DNA of 64,000 nucleotides from Flavobacteriaceae bacterium (GCA_026709415.1 JAPOSZ010000030.1:124001-188000), one strand, 5' to 3'; counted from the stretch's first letter, positions 17,577 through 26,997 are shown. Made by a program: numbers and translations. Notes: generated from the letters alone by a model not told the origin.

Positions 17577-18258
17577 ACAAACGCACATATGAATCAAGGG
17601 TTACAATCCGCTCCTAATATCTTTTGAATGCTACACATAATTGGAAAATCAAAAGATTTTTTATGGGGGGGGGTAGGTATGTTCAAAAGCGTTTTTCAGA
17701 ATGATGGTATTTCAGATTCAATTCAGGTAGTGTTATTGAATTAGAAAAATTGGATAAAGCATCGGAGGGTCAAATTATTGAAAACTTTATCAAATAAAAC
17801 GCCAAAGAGAATCAAGATATTTCTCGTTGCATTGATGAAATATCCAATGAAACGCATGGTTGAGCTCAACTTCCTATGGGAATGTTGCATCCGATGTTAT
17901 AGAAGAAAACGGTGACAATTTAACAGATAAAGGATTGAAAAAAGTTTTGGATATAGGAAAAAAATCAAGACATGAATACGATAACGGAAGAGTTACTAAT
18001 TTCACGTTCAGAGAATGCCAAACAGTAGCAGAATTTTTAACTAACCATAATCAAACGATTGAAAAAGAAGATGGTTTAGAAAAAGCGAGTGAATTATTTG
18101 AAAGATTGGTAGAAAAAGGCATCTTTCATCGGATTGAAGATGGGAAATATGTTGTTCCTATTCTTTCTATAAAAAAAGTTGGTGATAGTCTAAATTTGGA
18201 AAAGAAAAAATATCATAAATCAGAGTGGTTTAAAAACCAATTAGAAATTAAAAATTAA
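17577..18258 (+). pseudogene. Decayed AAA+ ATPase, C-terminal half (copy D)
   Basis: Three frames of the plus strand add up to the second half of the AAA+ ATPase found intact at 25636. The pieces in order are LLNATHN (intact copy VLNQFHN), FLWGGVGMFKSVFQNDGIS interrupted by nine G at 17665, FRFNSGSVIELEKLDK, CIDEISNETHG, and from 17860 an open stretch of 132 codons. The last part carries LFERLVEKGIFHRIEDGKYV, then PILSIKK in place of the family IPIPS.R signature. The Walker motifs are gone and several stop codons intervene. It cannot make a working ATPase; the last 132 codons might still be translated. Confidence 0.75.
17665..17673 (+). repeat. Poly-G tract (nine G) in the AAA+ ATPase remnant
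   Basis: Nine G in a row occupy the place where the intact paralogue encodes the Ala-Gly-Leu of its sensor-1 strand. The host gene is already broken by other lesions. Confidence 0.8.
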
Positions 18259-18599
18259 ATCAGGCGTTTATTCTTCTTAAAAAAAGGATGATAAAACAAT
18301 CTAAGAGAAATAACACGAAAGCAATAAAGGATTGAAGTGAATAAGCTAGGAATTAAATCTTGTTAGTAAGGGGTTTATTTCTTATCGTGACCAAGAAGTT
18401 CTATAGCAATGATTTATCGACCTATCAGAAACCGACGGATTACCGACAAAAAGAAACATCAATCTTGACTTCAGCAATTAACATATTAGCTTGTGGAGTG
18501 GGGGCAATTGGACCGAAAGGTTTGTTGGCATTGACCACCCCGATGAGGTGTCAACCTGTCTATGGTTATACGATATAAGCCTCATAATAATTCTCGATC
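18259..18599. other. Gap with no recognisable gene
   Basis: About 340 bases separate the ATPase remnant from the DUF6922-like gene. A 72-codon plus-strand frame at 18360-18578 has no start context or family I recognise, and the other frames are broken. I see no hairpin or promoter I would defend. Confidence 0.3.
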
Positions 18600-18923
18600 A
18601 TGGCATTAACAGACAAAGAATTATCACAAATCAAATATGATGATGTGTTTGAAAAGGTTTATATATGGGATTACAAAACCGATGAACTAACATTAGAGGA
18701 TAAGGAATTAATTATTCCTCGATTGCTTTATTTTCCAGATGAGTTTGATGAAAACATAAAATGTCTGGAAAAATACTATACGAAAGGAACCATTTATGAT
18801 GTTTTAGAAAAAACAAGAGAACTTCTTTTTGATGAAGTCTTAATTCAAGTTTGTCGTCGCTATGGTAAGCCTTTGTTTCCTAGATTAACAGATAGGTCCC
18901 ATCGTCAAAGATATTCTCTATGA
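18600..18923 (+). CDS. DUF6922-like partner of the AbiEii nucleotidyltransferase
   Basis: This 107-residue acidic protein contains IWDYKTDELTLEDKELIIPR and a helical C-terminal part, LEKYYTKGTIYDVLEKTREL. In Bacteroidota, proteins with this layout (a short 'FWD...' strand, then I..R and a helical bundle; DUF6922-like) sit just upstream of AbiEii-family nucleotidyltransferases and are taken as their antitoxin partners. Here the stop overlaps the next start in an ATGA arrangement, which supports a two-gene toxin-antitoxin operon. The partner gene is frameshifted. The family name is my recollection of the pattern, not a search result. Confidence 0.55.
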   Translation: MALTDKELSQIKYDDVFEKVYIWDYKTDELTLEDKELIIPRLLYFPDEFDENIKCLEKYYTKGTIYDVLEKTRELLFDEVLIQVCRRYGKPLFPRLTDRSHRQRYSL

Positions 18924-19737
18924 GCATAGAAGCCGTCAGTGGAGGATTAAAAACGACCATTATTCGATTACAGAATTGTCAAGCATTGAATGATTTTGGA
19001 CTTGCTGGTGGTACAAATGTTGCTTTACGATTAAATCATAGGGTTTCAACTGACATTGATTTGTTTTGTCATCGTGTTATTGGTGAAAAGGGATACGCCC
19101 AAATCAAACAAGAATTTATATTGATGTATTAAAAATAAAACCTAAGAAATACACATTCAGTTTTTCGCATAATAAAGAACATTTTGGTGCAAGTCGATTG
19201 AGATTCCCAACTTCGAACAAAACAGAAATCAAAGTGGATATTTTAGATAATGTGAAAAGACTAGATTCATTGGAAGTAAGAGAGGGCTTTCGTTTGTTAT
19301 CTTTAAAAGATGTCGGTGTCTTGAAATTAATAGCATTGGGTGGTCGTGTTCATAAAAAAGATTTTTATGATTTAGATCATATCACAGATATTATTCCATT
19401 GGTGGAACTGATGGAGGGGTTGGAAGAACCTTTGGCGAAATATCCGTATCCCCAATACGATTCTTTCTTGGAAATGAATAGTATGGGATATCCAACAAAA
19501 CGGTCAAAATTATTGCTGTCCTACATTGAATTATATCCTGGGGCTTATGATCATATGATGAAAAAACAAACGACTGAACAAGTTGATGGTAAAACGTGGG
19601 AAGAATCTGAACGAAGTTGGATTGATAAATCAAGAGATATTATTTATGGCAATTCCCGATATCCACAGGATACTCTATCTCATAAGATACCTTCTGAAAC
19701 GATAGATACTCGATTAAAATCTAAACTTGGGCATTAG
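18920..19737 (+). pseudogene. Frameshifted AbiEii-family nucleotidyltransferase toxin
   Basis: AbiEii/MenT-type toxins are nucleotidyltransferases that modify tRNA. The first frame (18920-19132) holds the core motif LAGGTNVALRLNH followed by STDIDLF, with GGT and the DID acidic pair intact. It ends at TAA 19130. A shift at about 19110-19122 allows the reading IDVLKIKPKKYTFSFSHNKE, then KTEIKVDILDNV, SLKDVGVLKLIALGGR and KKDFYDLDHI, all expected for this family, on to 19737. One indel therefore disrupts an otherwise complete protein of about 270 residues. It overlaps the upstream DUF6922-like gene by four bases. It is probably inactive unless the shift is a sequencing error. Confidence 0.75.
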
Positions 19738-20171
19738 CGATAAAATTATGAGGGGAATTATATTTTTTAGTAACCAATAAGTCAATCGAAAGTCGTGTCT
19801 TTATCGAGGTAAAGACACCTATTCAACTTCGATATAGCATCAGAAGGACCAAAAAGAATGATCAATTATGGTTTTATATTGCTGGAGCGAATCGATATCT
19901 ATGGAATACGACATGATATCACCAAAAAATCAATATGAATCAACAGGCCAATGTGATGCTAGTTTTTCACTAGGCAAATGGCACTCACAGCATAAAAAAA
20001 CAGTCATTTGGTGGCATGATTACCTTCCCTGAACTTCCAAATTGATTTTGAAGACTGATCCATTTTTATTGAATCAAGCTTAAAAGTTTTACAATTGTAT
20101 TTTCAAGGGTGTTTTTGCCCTTTTCGTAGGTGATCCCCTTGTAGAGGATAAACCTCAAACTAAGATAATTC
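19738..20171. other. Gap after the AbiEii gene
   Basis: This stretch of about 430 bases has short broken frames and one notable hairpin (listed separately at 19795-19818). A weaker hairpin, AAGGG/CCCTT, lies near 20105-20125 with T-rich flanks and could end transcription from dtd on the minus strand or from the AbiEii gene. I recognise no protein. Confidence 0.3.
19795..19818. repeat. Perfect 9-bp inverted repeat
   Basis: GTGTCTTTA and TAAAGACAC flank a six-base loop, TCGAGG. The stem is perfect, but no T-run follows on either strand, so it is not a standard terminator. It may be the end of a lost mobile element or an RNA processing hairpin. Confidence 0.5.
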
Positions 20172-20624
20172 CTACTCTCTATTTTTAGAATCAATGAGTA
20201 TGGTCACAGGACCATCATTGATTAAATTCACTTTCATATCTGCACCAAATTCACCGTGTGAAACTCTTCCGGAAATGACTCCTCGGGCTAATTCGATAAA
20301 ACGTTCGTATAAAGGAATCGCCAATGCTGGATTGGCGGCATCAATAAATGAAGGTCGGTTTCCTTTTTTAGTTGAAGCCATTAACGTAAATTGACTGATA
20401 ATGAGCAATTCTCCTTTTATATCCAGTAGAGACAGATTCATTTTATTAGATGAATCACTGAAAATGCGGAGTTGAACAAGTTTATGAACCAGCCAGTCCA
20501 CATCGCTGTTATCGTCTCGGTGCTCTATCCCCAATAAAACAACGAGCCCTTTTCCTATGGAACGCGTCTCAAGATGGTTGATGGTAACCGAAGCTTGACT
20601 TACTCGTTGAATGACCATTCGCAT
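20172..20624 (-). CDS. dtd: D-aminoacyl-tRNA deacylase
   Basis: DTD hydrolyses D-amino acids (and glycine) wrongly attached to tRNA, using the tRNA itself in catalysis. The protein has 150 residues, the usual size. It shows the two signature segments of the family: SQFTLMAS (residues 77-84) and NDGPVTILIDS near the C-terminus, whose cross-subunit Gly-Pro pair makes the enzyme reject L-amino acids. The N-terminus MRMVIQRVSQASVTI is typical. It lies one base downstream of rsgA on the same strand, so the two probably form an operon. Confidence 0.95.
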   Translation of the reverse strand: MRMVIQRVSQASVTINHLETRSIGKGLVVLLGIEHRDDNSDVDWLVHKLVQLRIFSDSSNKMNLSLLDIKGELLIISQFTLMASTKKGNRPSFIDAANPALAIPLYERFIELARGVISGRVSHGEFGADMKVNLINDGPVTILIDSKNRE

Positions 20625-20625
20625 A

Positions 20626-21552
20626 TTATCGATATTTCAAATCAGTCTGCAACATACTCAAATAACTATTATATCTCGACGAGGCAATTTCTCCGGAGTG
20701 GACAGCTTCTAAAACATGACAATGGGGTTCATTGATATGCCAACAGTCCGAATAACTACACTGATGACTACGCTTTAGAAATTCAGGAAATTGATGTTTT
20801 ATTTCCTTTTTTGGAATATCAATTAATCCGAATCCTTTGATTCCTGGACTGTCAATGATTCGAATGTTCTGGACCAATTCAAATATCTGGGTCTTTCTTG
20901 TGGTATGTCTTCCAACATGTGTTTTCGAAGTTAGATGAGTTGTTTTGAGATTTAGTGAGGGGGCCATGCTATTGATTAAAGACGATTTACCAACGCCGCT
21001 ATTCCCAATCAACAAATGAAGTTTGTTTGACATAAAATCTTTTAAACTTTGTATGTTTAAACCAGTTTTAGCAGAAACCTTGAAACAACGGTATCCAATG
21101 TTACGGTACATACTCATTAATTGATCCACTTCGCTTTGTTCTTGAACATCATAAATATCGAGTTTATTAAAAACTAGACAACTGTTGATTTTTTGAAATT
21201 CTAAATTGACCAAACAACGATCGATAAATTCGGTATACGTTTTTGGTGTTTTTAATGTGATGATGATTAAAGCATTATCAATATTGCTTGCAATAATTTG
21301 TCGCTTTTGATGTTGTTGTGTGGATTTTCGGCTGAGAAAATTTTTGGAAGGATGTTTCGAATGAATGACTCCTAAAAGCGCTTCTTGATTTTCATTGGCT
21401 TTTATGTCAACGAAATCACCTACGGCAATCGGATTGGTGTTGTTTTGATTTACTATACGATTGCGTCCTCGCAAATGACATTTAAAAAGGCCTTTGGAGG
21501 TTTTTACCCAGTAATGTTTGCCCGTTGATTTATAGACAGTTCCTTGAAGCAT
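20626..21552 (-). CDS. rsgA: Ribosome small subunit-dependent GTPase A
   Basis: RsgA is a circularly permuted GTPase that helps mature the 30S subunit. From ATG 21552 (MLQGTVYKSTGKHYWVK) the protein has 308 residues: an OB-fold (1 to about 70), then the permuted GTPase with FNKLDIYD (G4) before the P-loop GNSGVGKSSLINS (G1) and DSPGIKGFG (G3). A zinc-binding domain follows, with CSYSDCWHINEPHCHV. A longer frame from 21690 exists, but its first 46 residues do not match the family and would overlap the start of the divergent gpmI. I therefore chose the ATG at 21552. dtd follows one base after the stop. Confidence 0.95.
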   Translation of the reverse strand: MLQGTVYKSTGKHYWVKTSKGLFKCHLRGRNRIVNQNNTNPIAVGDFVDIKANENQEALLGVIHSKHPSKNFLSRKSTQQHQKRQIIASNIDNALIIITLKTPKTYTEFIDRCLVNLEFQKINSCLVFNKLDIYDVQEQSEVDQLMSMYRNIGYRCFKVSAKTGLNIQSLKDFMSNKLHLLIGNSGVGKSSLINSMAPSLNLKTTHLTSKTHVGRHTTRKTQIFELVQNIRIIDSPGIKGFGLIDIPKKEIKHQFPEFLKRSHQCSYSDCWHINEPHCHVLEAVHSGEIASSRYNSYLSMLQTDLKYR

Positions 21553-21633
21553 TGATGGTACAAAATAATTTGATTTTTTCAATTCAATGAATCGATAGAG
21601 GCAAGTCAAATTTTTACTTTTACAAAAAATATA

Positions 21634-23160
21634 ATGAGTCAAAAAGTTATTTTGATGATTTTGGATGGATGGGGGATAGCACCTGATCAAAAGGTATCGG
21701 CCATTGATTTAGCTAAAACGCCTTTTATCGATAGCCTCTATAAAAAATATAACCACACAACACTTCGTACGGATGGATTGCATGTTGGTTTACCCAAGGG
21801 TCAAATGGGAAACAGTGAAGTCGGCCATATGAATATAGGGGCTGGAAGGATTGTTTATCAAGATTTAGCCAAAATCTCAATGGCCATAAACAACAACCAA
21901 CTGGTCGAAAATCTTGTATTGATTCAAGCGATTGAATATGCCAAAAAAAAACAAAAACCCATCCATTTAATGGGCCTACTTTCGGACGGTGGTGTCCACT
22001 CGCATATTGATCATTTGGAAGGATTGATGGATACGATAAAATCTATAGGACATCAAAATGTGAAACTACATGCTTTTACTGATGGTAGAGATGTTGACCC
22101 TAAATCAGGGAAAGGCTTTGTTTCTCGCATAGAAAAATTTATGGATCAATCGGTCGGTGAACTTTGTTCGGTGATTGGGCGCTATTATGCTATGGATCGA
22201 GACAATCGATGGGAACGCATCAAAAAGGCATATGATTTATTGGTTAAAGGTCAAGGAATGACAACGACTGATTTTTCCGACGCAATTGAACAGCAATACA
22301 ATCATGGAATCACGGATGAATTTTTGCCCCCTATCGTAAAAATAGATTCTAACCATCAGCCTATAAGCAAAATAAAATCAGGAGATGTGGTCTTGTTTTT
22401 TAACTTTCGGACTGACAGAGGAAGAGAATTGACTTCTGTCTTATCACAACGTTCGATGGATGCATTCGATTTGAATCCACTGGATCTCTATGTTGTCACC
22501 ATGACTAATTATGATGATTCATTTAGAGGGATTAAAGTCTTGTTTGATCGTCAAGATATTAAAGACACATTGGGTGAAATACTTTCTAAAGAAAGTAAAA
22601 CACAACTTCGCATTGCGGAAACAGAAAAATATCCACATGTTACCTATTTTTTTAATGGAGGTCAAGAAACCCCTTTTGAAAATGAATACCGTATTATTTG
22701 CCCCTCCCCAAAGGTGGCGACATATGATTTGCAACCTCAAATGAGTACTTATCAAGTAAGAGATCAGTTGATTGAATATATCCATGACCAACATCCTGAT
22801 TTTATATGCGTCAATTTTGCCAATCCGGATATGGTTGGTCATACAGGAGTACTTTCGGCAGCCATCAAGGCTTGTGAAACAGTCGATGCATGTGTTGCAT
22901 CCGTCATCAAGACGGCTACAAAAGAAGATTATATTTCGATCATTATGGCCGACCATGGAAATTGTGAAACCATGAAAACCCCAAATGGAACGCCCCACAC
23001 ATCACACACAACCAATCCAGTACCACTGATTTTGGTGGATTCAAAAAAAAGAAAAGTCAAATCTGGAATATTAGGTGATATCGCACCAACTGTATTAGAT
23101 TTGATGGGCATTCAAAAACCAGATTTGATGGACGGTCAATCATTAATAAATAATCAATGA
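21634..23160 (+). CDS. gpmI: 2,3-bisphosphoglycerate-independent phosphoglycerate mutase
   Basis: GpmI interconverts 3- and 2-phosphoglycerate in glycolysis with two Mn2+ ions and a phosphoserine intermediate. The N-terminal metal site is ILMILDGWG (D11). The nucleophile is S61 in GNSEVGH. The second metal cluster shows NFANPDMVGHTG and MADHGNCE. At 508 residues the length is normal. The gene diverges from rsgA with about 80 bases between starts. Its stop overlaps the start of the thioredoxin-like gene (ATGA), and map follows, giving a likely operon of three or four genes. Confidence 0.96.
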   Translation: MSQKVILMILDGWGIAPDQKVSAIDLAKTPFIDSLYKKYNHTTLRTDGLHVGLPKGQMGNSEVGHMNIGAGRIVYQDLAKISMAINNNQLVENLVLIQAIEYAKKKQKPIHLMGLLSDGGVHSHIDHLEGLMDTIKSIGHQNVKLHAFTDGRDVDPKSGKGFVSRIEKFMDQSVGELCSVIGRYYAMDRDNRWERIKKAYDLLVKGQGMTTTDFSDAIEQQYNHGITDEFLPPIVKIDSNHQPISKIKSGDVVLFFNFRTDRGRELTSVLSQRSMDAFDLNPLDLYVVTMTNYDDSFRGIKVLFDRQDIKDTLGEILSKESKTQLRIAETEKYPHVTYFFNGGQETPFENEYRIICPSPKVATYDLQPQMSTYQVRDQLIEYIHDQHPDFICVNFANPDMVGHTGVLSAAIKACETVDACVASVIKTATKEDYISIIMADHGNCETMKTPNGTPHTSHTTNPVPLILVDSKKRKVKSGILGDIAPTVLDLMGIQKPDLMDGQSLINNQ

Positions 23161-23729
23161 AAGAGTGGATTTATACTTGTTTTTGCTTGACAGCGTTACT
23201 GTCTCAAGGTTGTGGTCAAAAAACGACAAGCCATTCTGAACTAAAACCTTTAGATGCCCTCCAGATTATCAATGAGGATAATGATACCATTTTAGTGGGG
23301 CAAATCAATCGGAAAAATCTAGAATTAAACCCAACATACAACCAATGGTATCAAAATTCATATGAAAAGTATCGAATCCCTGAAAATTGGATAGACCAAC
23401 ACAAAACGTACGTTCAAAACTTAACGGCTAAAATTTTTATGGGGACTTGGTGTATCGATACCCATCGAGAATTGGGGTCCATGATTAAAATTTTGGATTC
23501 TCTAGAAATATCACATGATAAAATTGAGATGTATGCATTGACTGAAGATAAAGACAGTCCTGATGGCATGGAGCTGAATTATAATATCCAAAAAGTTCCT
23601 ACTTTAATTCTTTTTGAAAGTGGTATCGAATTAAATCGTATCGTTGAATTTCCGATACAAAGCCTTCATCAAGATCTTTCAAAAATCCTCAAAAAAGAAT
23701 CCTATCAAGATGCCTATTATGATTTTTAA
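23157..23729 (+). CDS. Thioredoxin-fold lipoprotein
   Basis: This 190-residue protein has a lipoprotein signal (LLSQGC, Cys19). The thioredoxin fold is indicated by KIFMGTWCIDTHRELG, where a CXXC is expected, and by the cis-proline loop KVPTLILF. The second cysteine of the CXXC is absent (CIDT), so a standard disulfide exchange is unlikely. Related Bacteroidota proteins have WC.DS/T here. It overlaps gpmI by four bases and is followed immediately by map, so it is cotranscribed with housekeeping genes. Its role in the envelope is unknown. Confidence 0.75.
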   Translation: MKEWIYTCFCLTALLSQGCGQKTTSHSELKPLDALQIINEDNDTILVGQINRKNLELNPTYNQWYQNSYEKYRIPENWIDQHKTYVQNLTAKIFMGTWCIDTHRELGSMIKILDSLEISHDKIEMYALTEDKDSPDGMELNYNIQKVPTLILFESGIELNRIVEFPIQSLHQDLSKILKKESYQDAYYDF

Positions 23730-24536
23730 ATGGGCAAAATCAGGTTGAAATCATCTGAAGAAATTGAGCTCATTCGGCAAAGCGCCCAATTGGTGTCACG
23801 GACATTAGGGTTACTAGCTCAAAAGATTATCCCAGGAGCCAATGGCTTGGAATTAGATCGCCTGGCGGAAGAATTTATTAGAGACCATGGCGGGCTTCCC
23901 GGTTTTAAGGGAATGTATGATTTTCCCAATACCTTATGTATTAGTCCCAATGATGTGGTGGTTCATGGGATTCCCAATGACAAACCCTTTCAACAAGGGG
24001 ACATCGTTTCCATCGATTGTGGGGTATTGATGAACGGATTTTATGGAGATCATGCCTACACGTTTGAGGTTGGTGAAGTTTCTAAAGAAATTAAGCATTT
24101 GATTACCACCACTAAAGAATCCCTCTATAAAGGGATTTCAGCATTTGTCCACGGCAATCGGGTGGGAGATATTTCTTATGCGATTGAACAACACAATAAA
24201 TTGCAAGGCTTTGGAATTGTTAGAGATTTGGTGGGCCATGGTCTTGGGAAAGAGTTACATGAAGAACCACAAGTGCCCAATTATGGTAAAATGGGTCAAG
24301 GAAAAAAACTCGTTAATGGCATGGTGTTGGCCATTGAACCCATGATCAATATGGGAACCTACCAGGTTTCCTTAGGAGAAGATAAATCAACGATTTTTAC
24401 CGATGATGGAAAACCAAGTGCTCATTTTGAGCATAATGTGGCCATGGTCAACAATAAACCATGTTTGCTTTCTACTTTTGACTACATTCACGAAGCATTA
24501 GGTATTCATACTCCAGAAGAAGCTCCCTTCAATTAA
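23730..24536 (+). CDS. map: Methionine aminopeptidase, type I
   Basis: Map removes the initiator methionine from new proteins using two metal ions. The five metal ligands are visible in order: D in SIDCGVLMNG, D in GDHAYTF, H in GHGLGKELHEEP, E in AIEPMINMG and E in FEHNVAMV. The substrate-proximal His in VVHGIPN is also present. At 268 residues it matches the short type Ia form. The start directly abuts the stop of the thioredoxin-like gene. The gene is complete. Confidence 0.96.
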   Translation: MGKIRLKSSEEIELIRQSAQLVSRTLGLLAQKIIPGANGLELDRLAEEFIRDHGGLPGFKGMYDFPNTLCISPNDVVVHGIPNDKPFQQGDIVSIDCGVLMNGFYGDHAYTFEVGEVSKEIKHLITTTKESLYKGISAFVHGNRVGDISYAIEQHNKLQGFGIVRDLVGHGLGKELHEEPQVPNYGKMGQGKKLVNGMVLAIEPMINMGTYQVSLGEDKSTIFTDDGKPSAHFEHNVAMVNNKPCLLSTFDYIHEALGIHTPEEAPFN

Positions 24537-24555
24537 TAGCCAAATAGTTGAATCA

Positions 24556-25317
24556 GTGAAATGGATTCTCCGATTGTTCCCTCGAGTCGTTCTCATTACC
24601 GTGGGAGAGTGGATTCGCCCGATATTAAAAATTCTCTGTTCTGGTAGAAAATATACTGATCCCATTGATCAAAGCCGTTACAGAATATTTTTAGGATATG
24701 GACATGGCAAAAACTATCGAAAAAAAGTATTATGTCCAGGAACCTTTTCTTTAGAGCGTCATCGATTATTATGGCTTTATATGAAAAACAAAACAGATTT
24801 GTTGGATAGAAAACTAAAAGTCCTTCATTTTGCTCCTGAACCGCCACTGTTAAAACAATTTAAAGAAATTCAAAACTGGGATTATACGACGGCGGATTTA
24901 ACTAGTCCACTGGCAGACCTCAAAGTTGATCTTTGCCATCTTCCATTCGATGATCAGACATTTGATTTGATCATGTGCAATCATGTATTGGAACATATAG
25001 AAAATGATGCTCAAGCAATGAGGGAACTGTATCGGATATTGACAATCACGGGGATATTAATTGCCATGGTTCCCCTCAATTCAAAATCCAAAACAACCTA
25101 TGAGAATCCCCAAATTAAATCCAAAAAAATGCGTAAAAAACACTTTGGTCAATATGACCATGTACGAGTCTATGGGATGGATTACAAAATACGATTAGAG
25201 AAAAAAGGATTTCATGTTGAGTTCATCAACTATGCATCAGAATTAAAGCAAAGTGAATTGGAGCGCTATCGATTAGATTTTGAAGAAATCATCCCCATCG
25301 CTATCAAGAGAGTTTGA
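24556..25317 (+). CDS. SAM-dependent methyltransferase
   Basis: This 253-residue protein has a class I methyltransferase core starting near residue 85. It reads LKVLHFAPEPPLLKQFKE (a glycine-poor version of motif I), DYTTADLT, then LPFDDQTFDLIMCNHVLEHI and an MRELYRIL helix, as in the Methyltransf_11 group. The basic N-terminal 30 residues are hydrophobic and may associate with the membrane. Homologues often follow map in Bacteroidota, and here the gap is 19 bases. The substrate is unknown. A terminator lies about 255 bases downstream. Confidence 0.85.
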   Translation: MKWILRLFPRVVLITVGEWIRPILKILCSGRKYTDPIDQSRYRIFLGYGHGKNYRKKVLCPGTFSLERHRLLWLYMKNKTDLLDRKLKVLHFAPEPPLLKQFKEIQNWDYTTADLTSPLADLKVDLCHLPFDDQTFDLIMCNHVLEHIENDAQAMRELYRILTITGILIAMVPLNSKSKTTYENPQIKSKKMRKKHFGQYDHVRVYGMDYKIRLEKKGFHVEFINYASELKQSELERYRLDFEEIIPIAIKRV

Positions 25318-25635
25318 TACCATATGGTATCACATCAGAAGCTACAACTTGTTAACTTTTTATGTTTTAGAACTTTAGAGAAATGTCAATGATATTCGAT
25401 GTCATAGAAAACCGTAAGAATGAAATCGTTAACAATAAAAAAAGATAGTATCTTCCAAAGATAAAAGTTCTCAAAAATATAGTTTTACGAGTTGTTTTCA
25501 TTTGGAATCCCTCATCTGTCTCAACTTTTTGTGAAAATACTCATTGTCCACTTTCAACTTCCTATTTAAAATATAAGGGAACTATGTAATTCCCTTATTT
25601 TATAGAGATTATACCAATCTTTGACTTTCGTCTTT
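25318..25635. other. Intergenic region with palindrome and terminator
   Basis: A perfect 16-bp palindrome, GATACCATATGGTATC, straddles the end of the methyltransferase gene (25316-25331). A terminator hairpin is at 25573-25603. Otherwise this stretch between two convergent genes shows no gene. Confidence 0.4.
25573..25603. terminator. Intrinsic terminator between convergent genes
   Basis: ATAAGGGAA and TTCCCTTAT form a 9-bp stem around an eight-base loop. T-rich sequence follows on the plus strand and A-rich sequence precedes it. It probably ends transcription from both the map-methyltransferase operon and the convergent ATPase gene. Confidence 0.65.
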
Positions 25636-26832
25636 TTACGAAGATTGTTTCAATGCTTGGAATAACTTTTGAATTTTAGGACTTGGTTTTTGATTCATCA
25701 TTTTTAAATACTCTTGATATTCGCCAAGCATCCAAGTTCGTAATGAGGGTATCGGAATTTCATAAAACCCATCTCTACGGATTTGTATAATCCCTCTCGA
25801 AACAACATCTTGAAACATACTTTCAGCATTTTTAACAATCGGATTGATTTCAAAATCAGACTCTACTTGATTACCTATAATCACCTTTTCATTCACTTCG
25901 TTTTCAAATAAAGCATAAAATATCGAGGCTCTTTCAAATGCCTGCAATTCTTCAAAACGACCATCATAATATTCTATTTTCAACTCTCTTGATTCTTCTA
26001 GTACCTCTGTTAATATCTGATTCGATAAGATTCCTTTTTTGTTTTTTACCATTTCCAACGCTACTTGCCCATAACATGAAATATGATGAGCCCATTGATA
26101 CGTTTCTTGTGATATTCGATCAATCCAATGCAAAAGATCAGGATTTCGAGAATCGACTCCACCCCCTTTCACTAAATAATCTTGAATAATCCTCTTTTCT
26201 GATTCACGATCTAAAAGATTTAAATTGATAACGCAACGACTATTAAATCGAGATATTTTAAAATCTTTAAATATTTTTCTCGTATCACTTAAACCAGCGA
26301 CTAAAAAAATCAACCCTTTTTTATTCTGTAAATTATGAAATTGATTTAAGACATAAGACGCTTGTTTCATTTCAGGACTATCTTTGGTATGACCATAACT
26401 GATCATTTGAGCTTCATCCAACACTAAAATCATCGGTTTTTGAATCGACTGAATCATTTTTGAAAAGATAGGTTTTGTCTTTTCATAACGCATCGAACCT
26501 TTCAATAAACCAATATCACCACGAATTTCCTTTGCTCTTTTTTCAAATTTCTTTTGTTTGAATAAAACATGATGCAATACATTCACATCCCAGAAAGCTT
26601 CAAACTCCATTTTAGCAATATGCCAACCTAACTTTTTACCTACCTCTTCAAGTTTTCTTAACAATGCTGTTTTACCAACGCCTGGAGCCCCTTGTATTAA
26701 AACAGAGTGTGCTTTTTTCTTTTCTTGAGATTTTTCTAAAATCCCCTTTACGAAATCAATCTCTTCCTGCCTTCCATGAAAATAATCCGCTTCCCCTCGA
26801 TCTGAAACAATCGTTTGACCAACAGAACCCAT
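25636..26832 (-). CDS. AAA+ ATPase with C-terminal winged-helix-like domain (copy A, intact)
   Basis: This 398-residue protein is an AAA+ P-loop ATPase of the ORC/AAA_16-like kind. It has Walker A GAPGVGKT (48-55), Walker B ILVLDEAQ (135-142), a sensor-1 strand LIFLVAGLSDTR (174-185) and ISRFNSR (193-199), which may hold an arginine finger. A sensor-2-like region, QWAHHISCYGQ, follows near 247. The C-terminal 110 residues look like a winged helix and end with the signature IPIPSLRTWML. The N-terminus has YFHGRQEEID, a motif preceding the P-loop in such ATPases. It is the only complete copy of a family present five times here. A transposition helper, defence ATPase or regulator are all possible; I cannot choose. 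Confidence 0.85.
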   Translation of the reverse strand: MGSVGQTIVSDRGEADYFHGRQEEIDFVKGILEKSQEKKKAHSVLIQGAPGVGKTALLRKLEEVGKKLGWHIAKMEFEAFWDVNVLHHVLFKQKKFEKRAKEIRGDIGLLKGSMRYEKTKPIFSKMIQSIQKPMILVLDEAQMISYGHTKDSPEMKQASYVLNQFHNLQNKKGLIFLVAGLSDTRKIFKDFKISRFNSRCVINLNLLDRESEKRIIQDYLVKGGGVDSRNPDLLHWIDRISQETYQWAHHISCYGQVALEMVKNKKGILSNQILTEVLEESRELKIEYYDGRFEELQAFERASIFYALFENEVNEKVIIGNQVESDFEINPIVKNAESMFQDVVSRGIIQIRRDGFYEIPIPSLRTWMLGEYQEYLKMMNQKPSPKIQKLFQALKQSS

Positions 26833-26837
26833 ACTTA

Positions 26838-26845
26838 CAAAGATA
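26838..26845 (-). promoter_or_regulatory. -7 box just upstream of the ATPase start
   Basis: TATCTTTG on the minus strand fits the Bacteroidota -7 consensus TAnnTTTG. It ends five bases before the ATG, so transcription would start at or next to the start codon, giving a leaderless mRNA. I do not see a good -33 TTG at standard spacing. The same box occurs upstream of copies B and C. Confidence 0.45.
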
Positions 26846-26997
26846 CATGACTATCCTCAATCACTTAATGAAAGTTTTTTAAACCAATAAAATCCAATTT
26901 AACAACCTTATTTTAAACTTTTTTGAATCTTGGCGTCGATATTGAATCAACACCAAACATTCTATAATGCTTCTTTCATTGGAGCTAATGATTTTTA

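Noticed and set aside
21553-21690. N-terminal extension of RsgA from ATG 21690
   Set aside because: The extra 46 residues do not match the family and would overlap the divergent gpmI start.
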